From positions 1 to 20,795 of IMG/VR virus record IMGVR_UViG_3300025853_000833: a stretch of 20,795 nucleotides of DNA; one strand, 5' to 3'. The DNA comes from a virus. Of this stretch, positions 11,370 to 18,525 are shown piece after piece; within the stretch, counting starts at the first letter, position 1; every line of letters starts with the position of its first letter. The translations under genes were made by a program, and so were the position numbers. Below the pieces are notes generated by a model that saw only the letters and a list, made by a program, of their open reading frames with translations, was not told the origin of the DNA and did not search any database.

Positions 11370-11573
11370 ATGAATATAAATAAATCAAACCTAAGTTTTA
11401 ACTCTAATTGGAAAGATAGACGAGTAGACGCGATCAACCGACTATCAAAAATTAAGGGTTATCCTTGTAGTGATAATAACCCTTACTTTGACCAATACAT
11501 TAAACTAACGACAACAAAAGCACCTAACTTAATTGCTTTCAAACAAGAGTTAAAAAGAAAGGGGATTAAGTAA
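11370..11573 (+). CDS. Small basic protein, unknown
   Basis: A 67-residue protein (MNINKSNLSFNSNWKDRRVDAINRLS...). I chose the ATG at 11370 because ACAGAAAGGA sits exactly 4 nt upstream, as for the genes at 9318, 10310 and 10518; longer in-frame starts at 11229 or 11325 lack this. It is the last gene before a strong terminator. No domain is recognised. Confidence 0.55.
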   Translation: MNINKSNLSFNSNWKDRRVDAINRLSKIKGYPCSDNNPYFDQYIKLTTTKAPNLIAFKQELKRKGIK

Positions 11574-11600
11574 TACTATTTGACATAACTAATCGGACAC

Positions 11601-11639
11601 TCGCCACGCGTGATAGTCTCACGCGTGGCGATTTTTTTT
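11601..11639 (+). terminator. Strong Rho-independent terminator
   Basis: A perfect 13-bp GC-rich stem, TCGCCACGCGTGA (11601-11613) and TCACGCGTGGCGA (11619-11631), with a 5-nt loop and eight T (11632-11639). It ends the 9318-11573 operon and insulates the late module. Confidence 0.92.
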
Positions 11640-11646
11640 CCTTAGA

Positions 11647-11676
11647 GTATTGGTGCCTCGATAGAGGTACCAATAC
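11647..11676 (+). other. Second RNA hairpin downstream of the terminator
   Basis: GTATTGGTGCCTC (11647-11659) pairs over all 13 positions (one G-U) with GAGGTACCAATAC (11664-11676) around a GATA tetraloop. There is no T-run, so it is not a normal terminator. It could be an RNase III site, an RNA stabiliser or a back-up stop. Confidence 0.6.
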
Positions 11677-11808
11677 CTTTCTAAATATATTAGAGTACGA
11701 AGTTCCTTATTATGTTAGTTGAAAAAGGAGTCTCAATGTAGTACAGTTTAGTCAAGTTTTAGACATAGATAACCCTAAAAAACTTTTGAGGTTCCAAAAT
11801 TAAACCTT

Positions 11809-11832
11809 AAAAAATTTTGCAAAAAAATTTTC
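11809..11832 (+). repeat. Tandem A-tract repeat before terL
   Basis: AAAAAATTTTGC (11809-11820) is followed by AAAAAAATTTTC (11821-11832), immediately before the terL ATG. Such tandem A/T tracts bend DNA. No Shine-Dalgarno sequence is seen here. The rest of 11677-11808 shows no gene and no clear promoter. Confidence 0.5.
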
Positions 11833-11835
11833 GAA

Positions 11836-13305
11836 ATGGAAATAGATTTAGAAAAGATTAGTAAGTTACCGAAAGAAGCAAGAGATCAATTTGAAGAAGC
11901 CCTTCAAAATTATACTTTGTCAAAAAAGGTTTTGAAAGTTGAATCTGACTTTATGTCATTTGTCAAACACGTTTGGCCTGAGTTTATTGAAGGTAAGCAT
12001 CATAAAATTGTAGCACAAAAATTTAATCAAATTGCTGAAGGCAAATTAAAAAGATTGATTATCAATATGCCACCAAGACATACGAAGTCCGAGTTCGCTA
12101 GCTACTTGCTGCCCGCTTGGATGGTGGGTAGAAACCCGAAACTAAAGATTATCCAATCTACCAACACGACAGAATTATCTATGCGGTTTGGTCGGAAAGC
12201 AAAACAACTTATCGACTCCCCTGAATACCAACAAGTTTTTAAAACTAGATTAAGTGAAGACAGTCAAGCTGCTGGTAAATGGGAAACCCAACAAGGCGGT
12301 GAATACTATGCTGCAGGTGTTGGATCAGCAATTACTGGACGGGGTGCAGATTTACTTATCATCGATGACCCGCATTCAGAACAAGATGCTATGAATAGAG
12401 ATGCAATGGATAGAACTTATGAATGGTATACTTCAGGTCCTCGTCAACGTTTACAACCAGGCGGTGCCATTGTTCTCGTTATGACGAGATGGAACACTAA
12501 GGATCTCACAGGGAGATTACTTGGCGCGCAACGGGAAGCTAAAGCTGATCAATGGGACATCATAGAATTTCCTGCTATCTTACCAAGCAATAAACCTTTG
12601 TGGCCTGAGTATTGGAAGTTAGAAGAATTAGAAACAGTAAAGGCTTCAGCTGGAGTTCAAAAATGGAATGCACAATATATGCAAAATCCAACTTCAGAAG
12701 AAGGTGCAATCATCAAACGTGAATGGTGGCAGAGATGGGAGAATGATTGGATACCTGCATTGAAGCACGTAATACAATCTTACGATACGGCTTTTAGTAA
12801 AAAAGAAACTGCAGACTTTTCTGCTATCACAACGTGGGGAGTTTTCTATGAAAATGATGATAGTCCTGCTAGTTTAATTTTATTAGATGCTAAAAAAGGT
12901 AGATGGGATTTTCCTGAACTAAAACAAATTGCTTTTGAACAATGGAAGTATTGGGATCCTGACACAGTTGTTATTGAATCCAAAGCATCAGGACAACCTT
13001 TAACTGATGAAATGAGAAAGATGGGTATCCCTGTAGTCAACTTCAGTCCATCAAAAGGAAATGATAAACACACTAGAGTAAACTCTGTTGCACCTTTATT
13101 TGAATCTGGTATGATATGGGCTCCTTTACAGGATTGGGCGGATGAAGTTATTGAAGAATGTGCTGCTTTTCCTTTTGGAGATAATGATGACCTTGTTGAT
13201 ACAGCGACACAAGCCATTATGAGATTTAGACAGGGTGGTTTTGTGTTACACCCTGATGATGAAAAAGAAGAACGTATTGAACACAGAAAAAGGGTTTACT
13301 ATTGA
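11836..13305 (+). CDS. terL: Terminase large subunit (ATPase and nuclease)
   Basis: A 489-residue motor that packages DNA through the portal and cuts it. The ATPase domain carries Walker A PPRHTKSE (79-86), Walker B LLIIDD (173-178) and a coupling motif MTRWN (216-220). The RNase H-fold nuclease has Asp317 (SYDTAF), Glu381 (VVIESKASG) and the acidic cluster near 449-455 (DNDDLVD). All key residues are present and the length is normal. It lies at the head of the late module and its stop overlaps a TTG-start small ORF. The small subunit is absent from its usual place upstream. Confidence 0.95.
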   Translation: MEIDLEKISKLPKEARDQFEEALQNYTLSKKVLKVESDFMSFVKHVWPEFIEGKHHKIVAQKFNQIAEGKLKRLIINMPPRHTKSEFASYLLPAWMVGRNPKLKIIQSTNTTELSMRFGRKAKQLIDSPEYQQVFKTRLSEDSQAAGKWETQQGGEYYAAGVGSAITGRGADLLIIDDPHSEQDAMNRDAMDRTYEWYTSGPRQRLQPGGAIVLVMTRWNTKDLTGRLLGAQREAKADQWDIIEFPAILPSNKPLWPEYWKLEELETVKASAGVQKWNAQYMQNPTSEEGAIIKREWWQRWENDWIPALKHVIQSYDTAFSKKETADFSAITTWGVFYENDDSPASLILLDAKKGRWDFPELKQIAFEQWKYWDPDTVVIESKASGQPLTDEMRKMGIPVVNFSPSKGNDKHTRVNSVAPLFESGMIWAPLQDWADEVIEECAAFPFGDNDDLVDTATQAIMRFRQGGFVLHPDDEKEERIEHRKRVYY

Positions 13306-13466
13306 AAAAGTTAACTAAAACCATACCCCCATTAAAAGGACCTCAATCACAAGGGTTGAATATTAATTATAATACTGTTAATAATGCAAGTTCGGAGAAA
13401 ATAAATGGCAGACATAGACAAGTCTCTACCAAACGTAGAGCAAACAATAAACGTTCCATCACCTGA
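13302..13466 (+). CDS. Small basic ORF with TTG start, between terL and portal
   Basis: A 54-residue frame beginning with TTG inside the terL stop (TATTGA), with MKKLTKTIPPLKGPQSQGLN at its N-terminus. The KKLTKTIPP.KGP.SQG run looks like a short protein often seen after terL in marine podoviruses (recollection only). The last 62 nt overlap the portal gene in another frame, where the sequence becomes less distinctive (KRRANNKRS). Confidence 0.45.
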   Translation: MKKLTKTIPPLKGPQSQGLNINYNTVNNASSEKINGRHRQVSTKRRANNKRSIT

Positions 13467-15876
13467 AGAAATTGATCTTGCTAAATTAGAAGAGCAAAAA
13501 GAAATTGATGAGTCGGGTGAACCTGTAGAAGTTACAGAAAATGAAGATGGCTCTGTTGATATTAATTACGATCCAGCAATTGCTGCTGTTGAAGGCGAAC
13601 AAAATCATTATGATAACTTAGCAGAACATTTACCTGATGATGTCTTAGGACCATTAGGTTCAACTCTTTATCAAAATTATCAAGACTATAAAAATTCTAG
13701 AAAAGATTGGGAAAGAACTTACAGAGAAGGATTAGATCTTTTAGGATTTAAATACGACAATCGAACAGAACCTTTTCAAGGAGCTAGCGGCGCTACGCAC
13801 CCGGTTCTCGCTGAAGCCGTAACTCAATTCCAATCACTAGCCTATAAAGAATTACTTCCTGCTGATGGTCCTGTGCGAACACAAATTTTAGGACTACCAA
13901 GTATGGAAAAAACCGAACAAGCTCAACGGGTAAAAGATTTTATGAATTATCAAATTATGGATCAAATGACTGGCTATGAAGCAGACTTTGATCAAATGTT
14001 ATTCTATTTACCCTTAGCAGGTTCATCATTTAAAAAAGTTTACTATGATGAAGTTGAACAACAAGCTGTTTCTAAGTTTGTTCCTGCAGATGATTTGATT
14101 GTTCCGTACACGGCTACCTCATTAGACGATGCGGAAGCAATCATCCATCGAGTTCAAATTTCTGAAAACGATTTAAGAAAACAACAAGTAGGTGGTTTCT
14201 ATAGAGACATAGAATTAAAACCAGGATTATTAAATGAAACAGATGTTCAAAGAAAAGAACGTGAACTAGAAGGCCAATCAAAAGGTCGTGAAGAAGATGT
14301 ATTTAATATTTTAGAGTGTCACGTTAATTTAGATTTAGAAGGTTACCAAGATATTAATCCTGAAGATGGTGAGCCAACAGGAATTAAATTACCTTACGTT
14401 GTAACGATTGAAGAAAATTCTAGAGAAATTTTATCTATCAGAAGAAATTATGAAGTAGGTGATCCAAAGAAAAAGAAAATACAATACTTTGTACATTTCA
14501 AATTTTTACCAGGTTTAGGTTTTTATGGTTTTGGTTTAATTCATATGATTGGTGGATTATCTAGAACTGCAACAACAGCACTAAGACAATTATTAGATGC
14601 TGGAACATTATCAAACTTACCTGCTGGATTTAAACAGCGAGGAATAAGAATTAGGGACGACGCACAGTCTATTCAACCTGGCGAATTTAGAGATGTCGAC
14701 GCACCAGGAGGAAATATACGTGACGCATTTATGATGCTTCCATTTAAGGAGCCGTCTCAAACACTCTTAGCACTTATGGGCGTCGTAGTACAAGCAGGTC
14801 AGCGTTTCGCATCTATAGCTGATCTACAAGTAGGTGAGGGTAATCAACAAGCCGCAGTGGGTACGACAGTTGCGTTGCTTGAAAGAGGATCAAGGACAAT
14901 GTCGGCGATCCACAAAAGAATTTATGCTTCACTTAAAAATGAATTTAAGTTAATGGCTAGAGTTTTTAAACTTTATCTACCACAAGAATATCCTTATGAT
15001 GTTGTTGGCGGTCAAAGACTAATTAAACAAACAGACTTTGACGACAGAGTAGATATCCTGCCAGTTGCAGATCCTAATATATTTTCTCAAACACAGCGTA
15101 TTTCCCTTGCGCAAACGGAATTGCAACTGGCCACATCTAATCCAATGATTCACAATCAATATCAAGTTTATAGAAATATGTATGAAGCATTAGGTGTTAA
15201 AGACATTGATAAAATTTTAATTCGACCACAACCCCCTACACCAAAGGACCCTGCGTTAGAACACATTGATGCTCTCGCAGGGAAGCCGTTCCAAGCGTTT
15301 CCTGGTCAAGATCATAGAGCACACATTACGGCTCATTTAAATTTTATGGCAACTAATATGGCAAGAAATAATCCTGTCATTATGGCTGCCTTAGAAAAAA
15401 ATTGTTTTGAACACATTTCGTTAATGGCTCAAGAACAAATTGAAGTAGAATTTAAAAATGAACTTCAACAATTAATGGCTATGCAACAAAATCAACAAGC
15501 AATGATAAATCCACAAATTCAAATGCAAGTTAAAATGTTAACTGAAAAAATTGAAGCAAGAAAAGCACAACTTATTGCTGATATGATGGGTGAATTTATG
15601 GATGAAGAGAAAAAAATTACTTCACAATTTGATAATGATCCAATTGCTAAATTAAGATCAAGAGAATTAGACCTACAAGCACAAGAAAATGCTAGAAAAC
15701 GTGCTGAAGGTGAAGATAGAATGAACTTAGATCGTATGAAAGCGATGATGAATCAAGCAACAACTCAACAAAAACTTGATCAGAACGAAGAATTAGCAAA
15801 TTTACGTGCTGATACTTCAATTCAAAAAACAATTTTATCTAAAACAATACCAAATCCAGGAAAAGGAGGATTCTGA
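13405..15876 (+). CDS. Portal protein (P22-like)
   Basis: An 823-residue protein that would form the dodecameric ring at the capsid vertex, through which DNA enters and to which the tail attaches. After an acidic, disordered first 60 residues, the body contains FKKVYYDE (209-216) and FVPADDLIVPYTATSLDDAEAIIH (223-246), the pattern of P22-like portals of marine podoviruses. A Gln/Met/Lys-rich helical C-terminal region (about 690-823) resembles the barrel of P22 gp1. GGAGAA precedes the ATG. It follows terL, the normal gene order. Confidence 0.85.
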   Translation: MADIDKSLPNVEQTINVPSPEEIDLAKLEEQKEIDESGEPVEVTENEDGSVDINYDPAIAAVEGEQNHYDNLAEHLPDDVLGPLGSTLYQNYQDYKNSRKDWERTYREGLDLLGFKYDNRTEPFQGASGATHPVLAEAVTQFQSLAYKELLPADGPVRTQILGLPSMEKTEQAQRVKDFMNYQIMDQMTGYEADFDQMLFYLPLAGSSFKKVYYDEVEQQAVSKFVPADDLIVPYTATSLDDAEAIIHRVQISENDLRKQQVGGFYRDIELKPGLLNETDVQRKERELEGQSKGREEDVFNILECHVNLDLEGYQDINPEDGEPTGIKLPYVVTIEENSREILSIRRNYEVGDPKKKKIQYFVHFKFLPGLGFYGFGLIHMIGGLSRTATTALRQLLDAGTLSNLPAGFKQRGIRIRDDAQSIQPGEFRDVDAPGGNIRDAFMMLPFKEPSQTLLALMGVVVQAGQRFASIADLQVGEGNQQAAVGTTVALLERGSRTMSAIHKRIYASLKNEFKLMARVFKLYLPQEYPYDVVGGQRLIKQTDFDDRVDILPVADPNIFSQTQRISLAQTELQLATSNPMIHNQYQVYRNMYEALGVKDIDKILIRPQPPTPKDPALEHIDALAGKPFQAFPGQDHRAHITAHLNFMATNMARNNPVIMAALEKNCFEHISLMAQEQIEVEFKNELQQLMAMQQNQQAMINPQIQMQVKMLTEKIEARKAQLIADMMGEFMDEEKKITSQFDNDPIAKLRSRELDLQAQENARKRAEGEDRMNLDRMKAMMNQATTQQKLDQNEELANLRADTSIQKTILSKTIPNPGKGGF

Positions 15877-16037
15877 TGAGAAAAAAGATGACAAAATCAG
15901 ATAAAAAAGTTAAAACTGTAATGAAAGAGTTCAAAAAAGGTGAACTCAACATAGGTAAAAGCAAAAAGAAGGTGAAAAGCCGTAAACAAGCAATTGCGAT
16001 TGCACTTTCTAAAGCAGGTAAAAGTAAAAAAGGCTAA
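15876..16037 (+). CDS. Small basic protein, DUF6496-like
   Basis: A 53-residue, about 40 percent Lys/Arg protein. The core VKTVMKEFKKGELNIG...VKSRKQAIAIALSKAGK matches the short motif of the DUF6496 type (KVMxEFKxGxL...RKQAIAIALSEA), assigned from memory. The ATG overlaps the portal stop by 1 nt, with AGGAGG upstream. It is the first of a cluster of small basic proteins. The function is unknown. Confidence 0.65.
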   Translation: MRKKMTKSDKKVKTVMKEFKKGELNIGKSKKKVKSRKQAIAIALSKAGKSKKG

Positions 16038-16038
16038 T

Positions 16039-16188
16039 ATGAAAAAACAAAATAAAAAATCAGTTAAAGTTGAGCACAAAATGCCAGTTGAAGTTGAGAT
16101 GACTAAGCCAAATGAATCTCAAAAAGATATGGTTAAAGGTCAAGGCAAGATTTTAGCTGAGAAAAAAAGATCAGCAACTTGGTATTAG
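16039..16188 (+). CDS. Small Lys-rich protein, unknown
   Basis: A 49-residue protein (MKKQNKKSVKVEHKMPVEVEM...) ending in KGQGKILAEKKRSATWY. I start it at 16039, 1 nt after the previous stop; the longer frame from 15994 would overlap the previous gene. Basic with an aromatic C-terminus. The function is unknown. Confidence 0.55.
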   Translation: MKKQNKKSVKVEHKMPVEVEMTKPNESQKDMVKGQGKILAEKKRSATWY

Positions 16189-16189
16189 T

Positions 16190-16582
16190 ATGATTCCATG
16201 GGGATTATTCGGTTCAGGAATAAAAGCTGGACTAGAGATTTACAAAAATAAAAAAGCAGCTGACGTTGCAATGTCGGAAGCTAAACTCCTGCACATAGAA
16301 AAAATGAAGCGGGGAGAAATTGAGTATACTGGAAAAATTCAAGATGCTCAGAAAAACGACTGGAAGGACGAATTTGTACTTTTAGTACTGACATCGCCGC
16401 TGGCAATTTTATTTTATTCTGTATTTGCTGAAGACGAAAAAATGCAAGCCAAACTTGATTTGTATTTTACTAAACTGCAAGAGATGCCATGGTGGATTGT
16501 CAGCTTATGGGTTTCAGTCGTAGCTGCGATTTACGGAATCAAGGCAACTGATTTAATAAAAACAAACGGGAGTAAAAAATAA
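16190..16582 (+). CDS. Holin-like membrane protein
   Basis: A 130-residue protein. The first 55 residues are polar and helical. Two membrane helices follow, about 63-80 (LLVLTSPLAILFYSVFA) and 101-120 (WWIVSLWVSVVAAIYGIKA), separated by a short charged stretch. This arrangement, with NDWKDEFVLL before the first helix and P-WW before the second, resembles the 3TM holin family of gene transfer agents and marine phages. A holin would release the M15 endolysin encoded at 296. The assignment rests on pattern and topology only. Confidence 0.55.
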   Translation: MIPWGLFGSGIKAGLEIYKNKKAADVAMSEAKLLHIEKMKRGEIEYTGKIQDAQKNDWKDEFVLLVLTSPLAILFYSVFAEDEKMQAKLDLYFTKLQEMPWWIVSLWVSVVAAIYGIKATDLIKTNGSKK

Positions 16583-16761
16583 TGTCAAATAGAAGATGGA
16601 ACACGCAAAACATACCTGCTAAAATGAAAGTTAGTCGGGTAAAAAGAAAAGATGGTTCTCCAAAAGGAGGAGAAAACATTAAGAAAAAATACAAAGGTTT
16701 CAGTAAACTACCTGAAAGTGTTCAAAGAAAAATTAATAAAAAACTAGCGGCTAAAGTATAA
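16582..16761 (+). CDS. Small basic protein, unknown
   Basis: A 59-residue protein beginning MSNRRWNTQNIPAKMKVSRV and ending in SVQRKINKKLAAKV. Strongly basic, with a Gly-rich centre (SPKGGEN). It is joined to its neighbours by 1-nt TAATG-type overlaps on both sides, which supports it. No domain is recognised. Confidence 0.6.
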   Translation: MSNRRWNTQNIPAKMKVSRVKRKDGSPKGGENIKKKYKGFSKLPESVQRKINKKLAAKV

Positions 16762-17021
16762 TGGCAAAACTTTGTGCAAGAGGAAAAGCAGCAGCAAAGC
16801 GTAAATTTAAAGTTTACCCTTCAGCATATGCTAATATGTATGCCTCTGCAGTTTGCTCTGGGAAAGTAACACCAGGCGGAAGAAAAAACAAAGCAATGGG
16901 CGGATCCATAAATTCAGTTTCTCAAGAGAGAAAAACTAGATCCAATTACAACCAAGGCGGAGTTGCAAAAGGTTGTGGTGGAGTAATGAACAATAGAAGA
17001 AAAGTAACTAAGAAATATTAA
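16761..17021 (+). CDS. Conserved-looking basic phage protein, unknown
   Basis: An 86-residue protein. The N-terminal half (LCARGKAAAKRKFKVYPSAYANMYASAVCSGKV, 4-36) is a distinctive block familiar from marine phages. The C-terminal half is Gly/Asn/Arg-rich and ends in VAKGCGGVMNNRRKVTKKY. Three cysteines are present. Its place beside the portal suggests a virion or assembly role, but none is known to me. Confidence 0.65.
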   Translation: MAKLCARGKAAAKRKFKVYPSAYANMYASAVCSGKVTPGGRKNKAMGGSINSVSQERKTRSNYNQGGVAKGCGGVMNNRRKVTKKY

Positions 17022-17022
17022 T

Positions 17023-17316
17023 ATGGCTGACAAAAATAAATTTTCTAAAAGCCCAAAAAATAAAAAAGGATTTAAATTTACAGGTCTTGAACCTAAAATG
17101 GAATACAAAGGTAACCCTTACGAATCTATAAAGGATACTGACACTGAAGTAGATATGAAGGATATGGCTGTTGTATTTAGCAAAGATGATGATGATGGAT
17201 TTACTGATATTTTAATTGGGCCTAAAAGAGCAGGCATAAGAATTAAAAAGAAATTTTCTAAAGGTGGTTTAGTTAGACAAGGTAAACCTAAACTAACAAA
17301 AAAAGGATGGAAATAA
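17023..17316 (+). CDS. Small phage protein with basic tail, unknown
   Basis: A 97-residue protein, Lys-rich at both ends, with an acidic middle (DTDTEVDMKDMAVVFSKDDDDGFTDILIG, 39-66). The C-terminus FSKGGLVRQGKPKLTKKGWK is a Gly/Lys pattern shared in style with its neighbours. It begins 1 nt after the previous stop. Function is unknown. Confidence 0.6.
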   Translation: MADKNKFSKSPKNKKGFKFTGLEPKMEYKGNPYESIKDTDTEVDMKDMAVVFSKDDDDGFTDILIGPKRAGIRIKKKFSKGGLVRQGKPKLTKKGWK

Positions 17317-17317
17317 T

Positions 17318-17560
17318 ATGGCTCAAGGAGGTTTAAGAAAATGGGTACAAGAGAAATGGGTAGACATAGGAGCACCGAAGAAGAACGGCAAATATCAACC
17401 TTGCGGTCGATCGAAGGGGAGCAAAAGAAAATATCCAAAATGCGTACCACTTGCCAAAGCCACACGAATGACAAGTTCGCAAAAGGCGAGTGCTGTCAGA
17501 CGAAAAAGACAAGCAGGAAATAAAGGACCTAAACCAACTAACGTAAAAACATTTGTATGA
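17318..17560 (+). CDS. Basic phage protein, DUF5872-like
   Basis: An 80-residue protein. The block WVQEKWVDIGAPKKNGKYQPCGRSKGS...KYPKCVPLAKATRMTSSQKASAVRRKRQ (9-65) is close to the DUF5872 pattern (EKWVDI..PKK...PCGR...YPKCVP..KA..MT...AVRRKR), assigned from memory. Two conserved cysteines sit in PCGR and PKCVP. AAGGAG overlaps the ATG region. The stop overlaps the next start as ATGA. Biochemical role unknown. Confidence 0.65.
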   Translation: MAQGGLRKWVQEKWVDIGAPKKNGKYQPCGRSKGSKRKYPKCVPLAKATRMTSSQKASAVRRKRQAGNKGPKPTNVKTFV

Positions 17561-17856
17561 GAAAATATTTTAAAAATGGAAGTACACCAGCGTGGACAAG
17601 AAAAGAAGGTAAATCAGCTTCAGGCGGTTTGAATAGAAAAGGAATTGCATCTTATAGAAGAGCAAATCCTGGTTCAAAACTTTCAATGGCCGTTACTACC
17701 AAGCCATCGAAATTAAAAAAAGGTAGCAAAGCAGCAAACAGAAGAAAGTCTTTCTGTGCCCGAATGACTGGGATGAAAAAGAGATTAACTTCTGCAAAAA
17801 CAGCAAGAGATCCAAATTCTAGAATTAATAAATCTTTAAGAAAATGGAATTGCTAA
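17557..17856 (+). CDS. Basic phage protein, DUF6321-like
   Basis: A 99-residue, strongly basic protein. KSASGGLNRKGIASYRRANPGSKL (19-42) and NRRKSFCARMTGM...DPNSRINKSLRKWNC (61-99) match the family pattern GGLN..G...YR.....L...V......R..SFCARM.GM...DPNSRIN.SLRKW.C. Two or three conserved cysteines could bind metal. It is the last of the small basic series before the chaperone-scaffold block. Function is unknown; I call the family from memory. Confidence 0.65.
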   Translation: MRKYFKNGSTPAWTRKEGKSASGGLNRKGIASYRRANPGSKLSMAVTTKPSKLKKGSKAANRRKSFCARMTGMKKRLTSAKTARDPNSRINKSLRKWNC

Positions 17857-17865
17857 AGGAGATAA

Positions 17866-18105
17866 ATGCAAGACTTAGAAATAATAGCTAAAATACAGAA
17901 ACAGTTAAAACAATTATATCAAAATGTTGGTGACTCTATGATGAGTGGAGGCGTTGACAATATGGAAAAATACAAGTATATGTTAGGACAGGCACATGCC
18001 TACCAATATATTTCACAGGAAATCTCTAACCTGCTAAACACAAAGGAGCAAAAAGATGAGCAAGGAACAATTATCGACTTTGGAAAAGGAAATTCCAAAA
18101 CATAA
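17866..18105 (+). CDS. Small helical phage protein, unknown
   Basis: A 79-residue helical protein (QDLEIIAKIQKQLKQLYQNVGDSMMSGGVDN...). The first 65 residues look like a two-helix hairpin joined by the Gly-rich turn MMSGGVDNMEKYKYMLGQ. An AAGGAG lies 6 nt before the ATG. The last 50 nt overlap the GroES-like gene, so the two are coupled. No known domain. Confidence 0.6.
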   Translation: MQDLEIIAKIQKQLKQLYQNVGDSMMSGGVDNMEKYKYMLGQAHAYQYISQEISNLLNTKEQKDEQGTIIDFGKGNSKT

Positions 18106-18511
18106 AAACGCACTAGAAGAAAAATACCAATCAACAAAAGTTAAAAGATTAGATGAAAACAACATAAATGATGTTGTTGATCAATTACCAAATCCATCGG
18201 GTTGGAGAATGTTAGTATTACCATTTACTCCAAAAGAAAAAACAAAAGGTGGAATTATATTTTCTCAAGAATCTTTAGATAAAGCAAGAATCGCAACTAA
18301 TTGTGGTTATGTTTTAAAGATGGGACCTCTTTGTTATCAAGACAAAGAAAAATTTCCAACAGGTCCTTGGTGTAAACAAAAAGATTGGGTGATCTTTGCA
18401 AGGTATGCTGGATCACGATTACCAATAGAAGGCGGAGAAGTTCGTCTTCTTAACGACGATGAGGTTTTGGGTACTGTTAATGATCCAGAATCTGTATTGC
18501 ATTACATTTAA
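18056..18511 (+). CDS. GroES-like co-chaperonin
   Basis: A 151-residue protein of the Cpn10 fold. GWRMLVLPFTPKEKTKGGIIFSQES (49-73) matches the GroES first strand and mobile loop, with Ile-Ile-Phe (67-69) where GroES has the GroEL-contacting Ile-Val-Leu. GYVLKMGP, DWVIFARYAGSRLPIEGGEVRLLNDDEVLGTV and the C-terminal VLHYI complete the beta barrel. It is about 50 residues longer than GroES at the N-terminus. By analogy with T4 gp31 it may replace or help host GroES for folding the capsid protein. It lies directly before the scaffold gene. Confidence 0.82.
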   Translation: MSKEQLSTLEKEIPKHKNALEEKYQSTKVKRLDENNINDVVDQLPNPSGWRMLVLPFTPKEKTKGGIIFSQESLDKARIATNCGYVLKMGPLCYQDKEKFPTGPWCKQKDWVIFARYAGSRLPIEGGEVRLLNDDEVLGTVNDPESVLHYI

Positions 18512-18525
18512 CATAGGAGGAAACT

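Noticed and set aside
11647-11676. Hairpin as part of a tRNA
   Set aside because: Only a single stem is present. There are no D, anticodon and T arms of the right length, and I saw no tRNA elsewhere in the window.
12846-13217. 123-codon minus-strand ORF inside terL
   Set aside because: It opposes the conserved nuclease domain of terL and reads as low-complexity serine-rich shadow.
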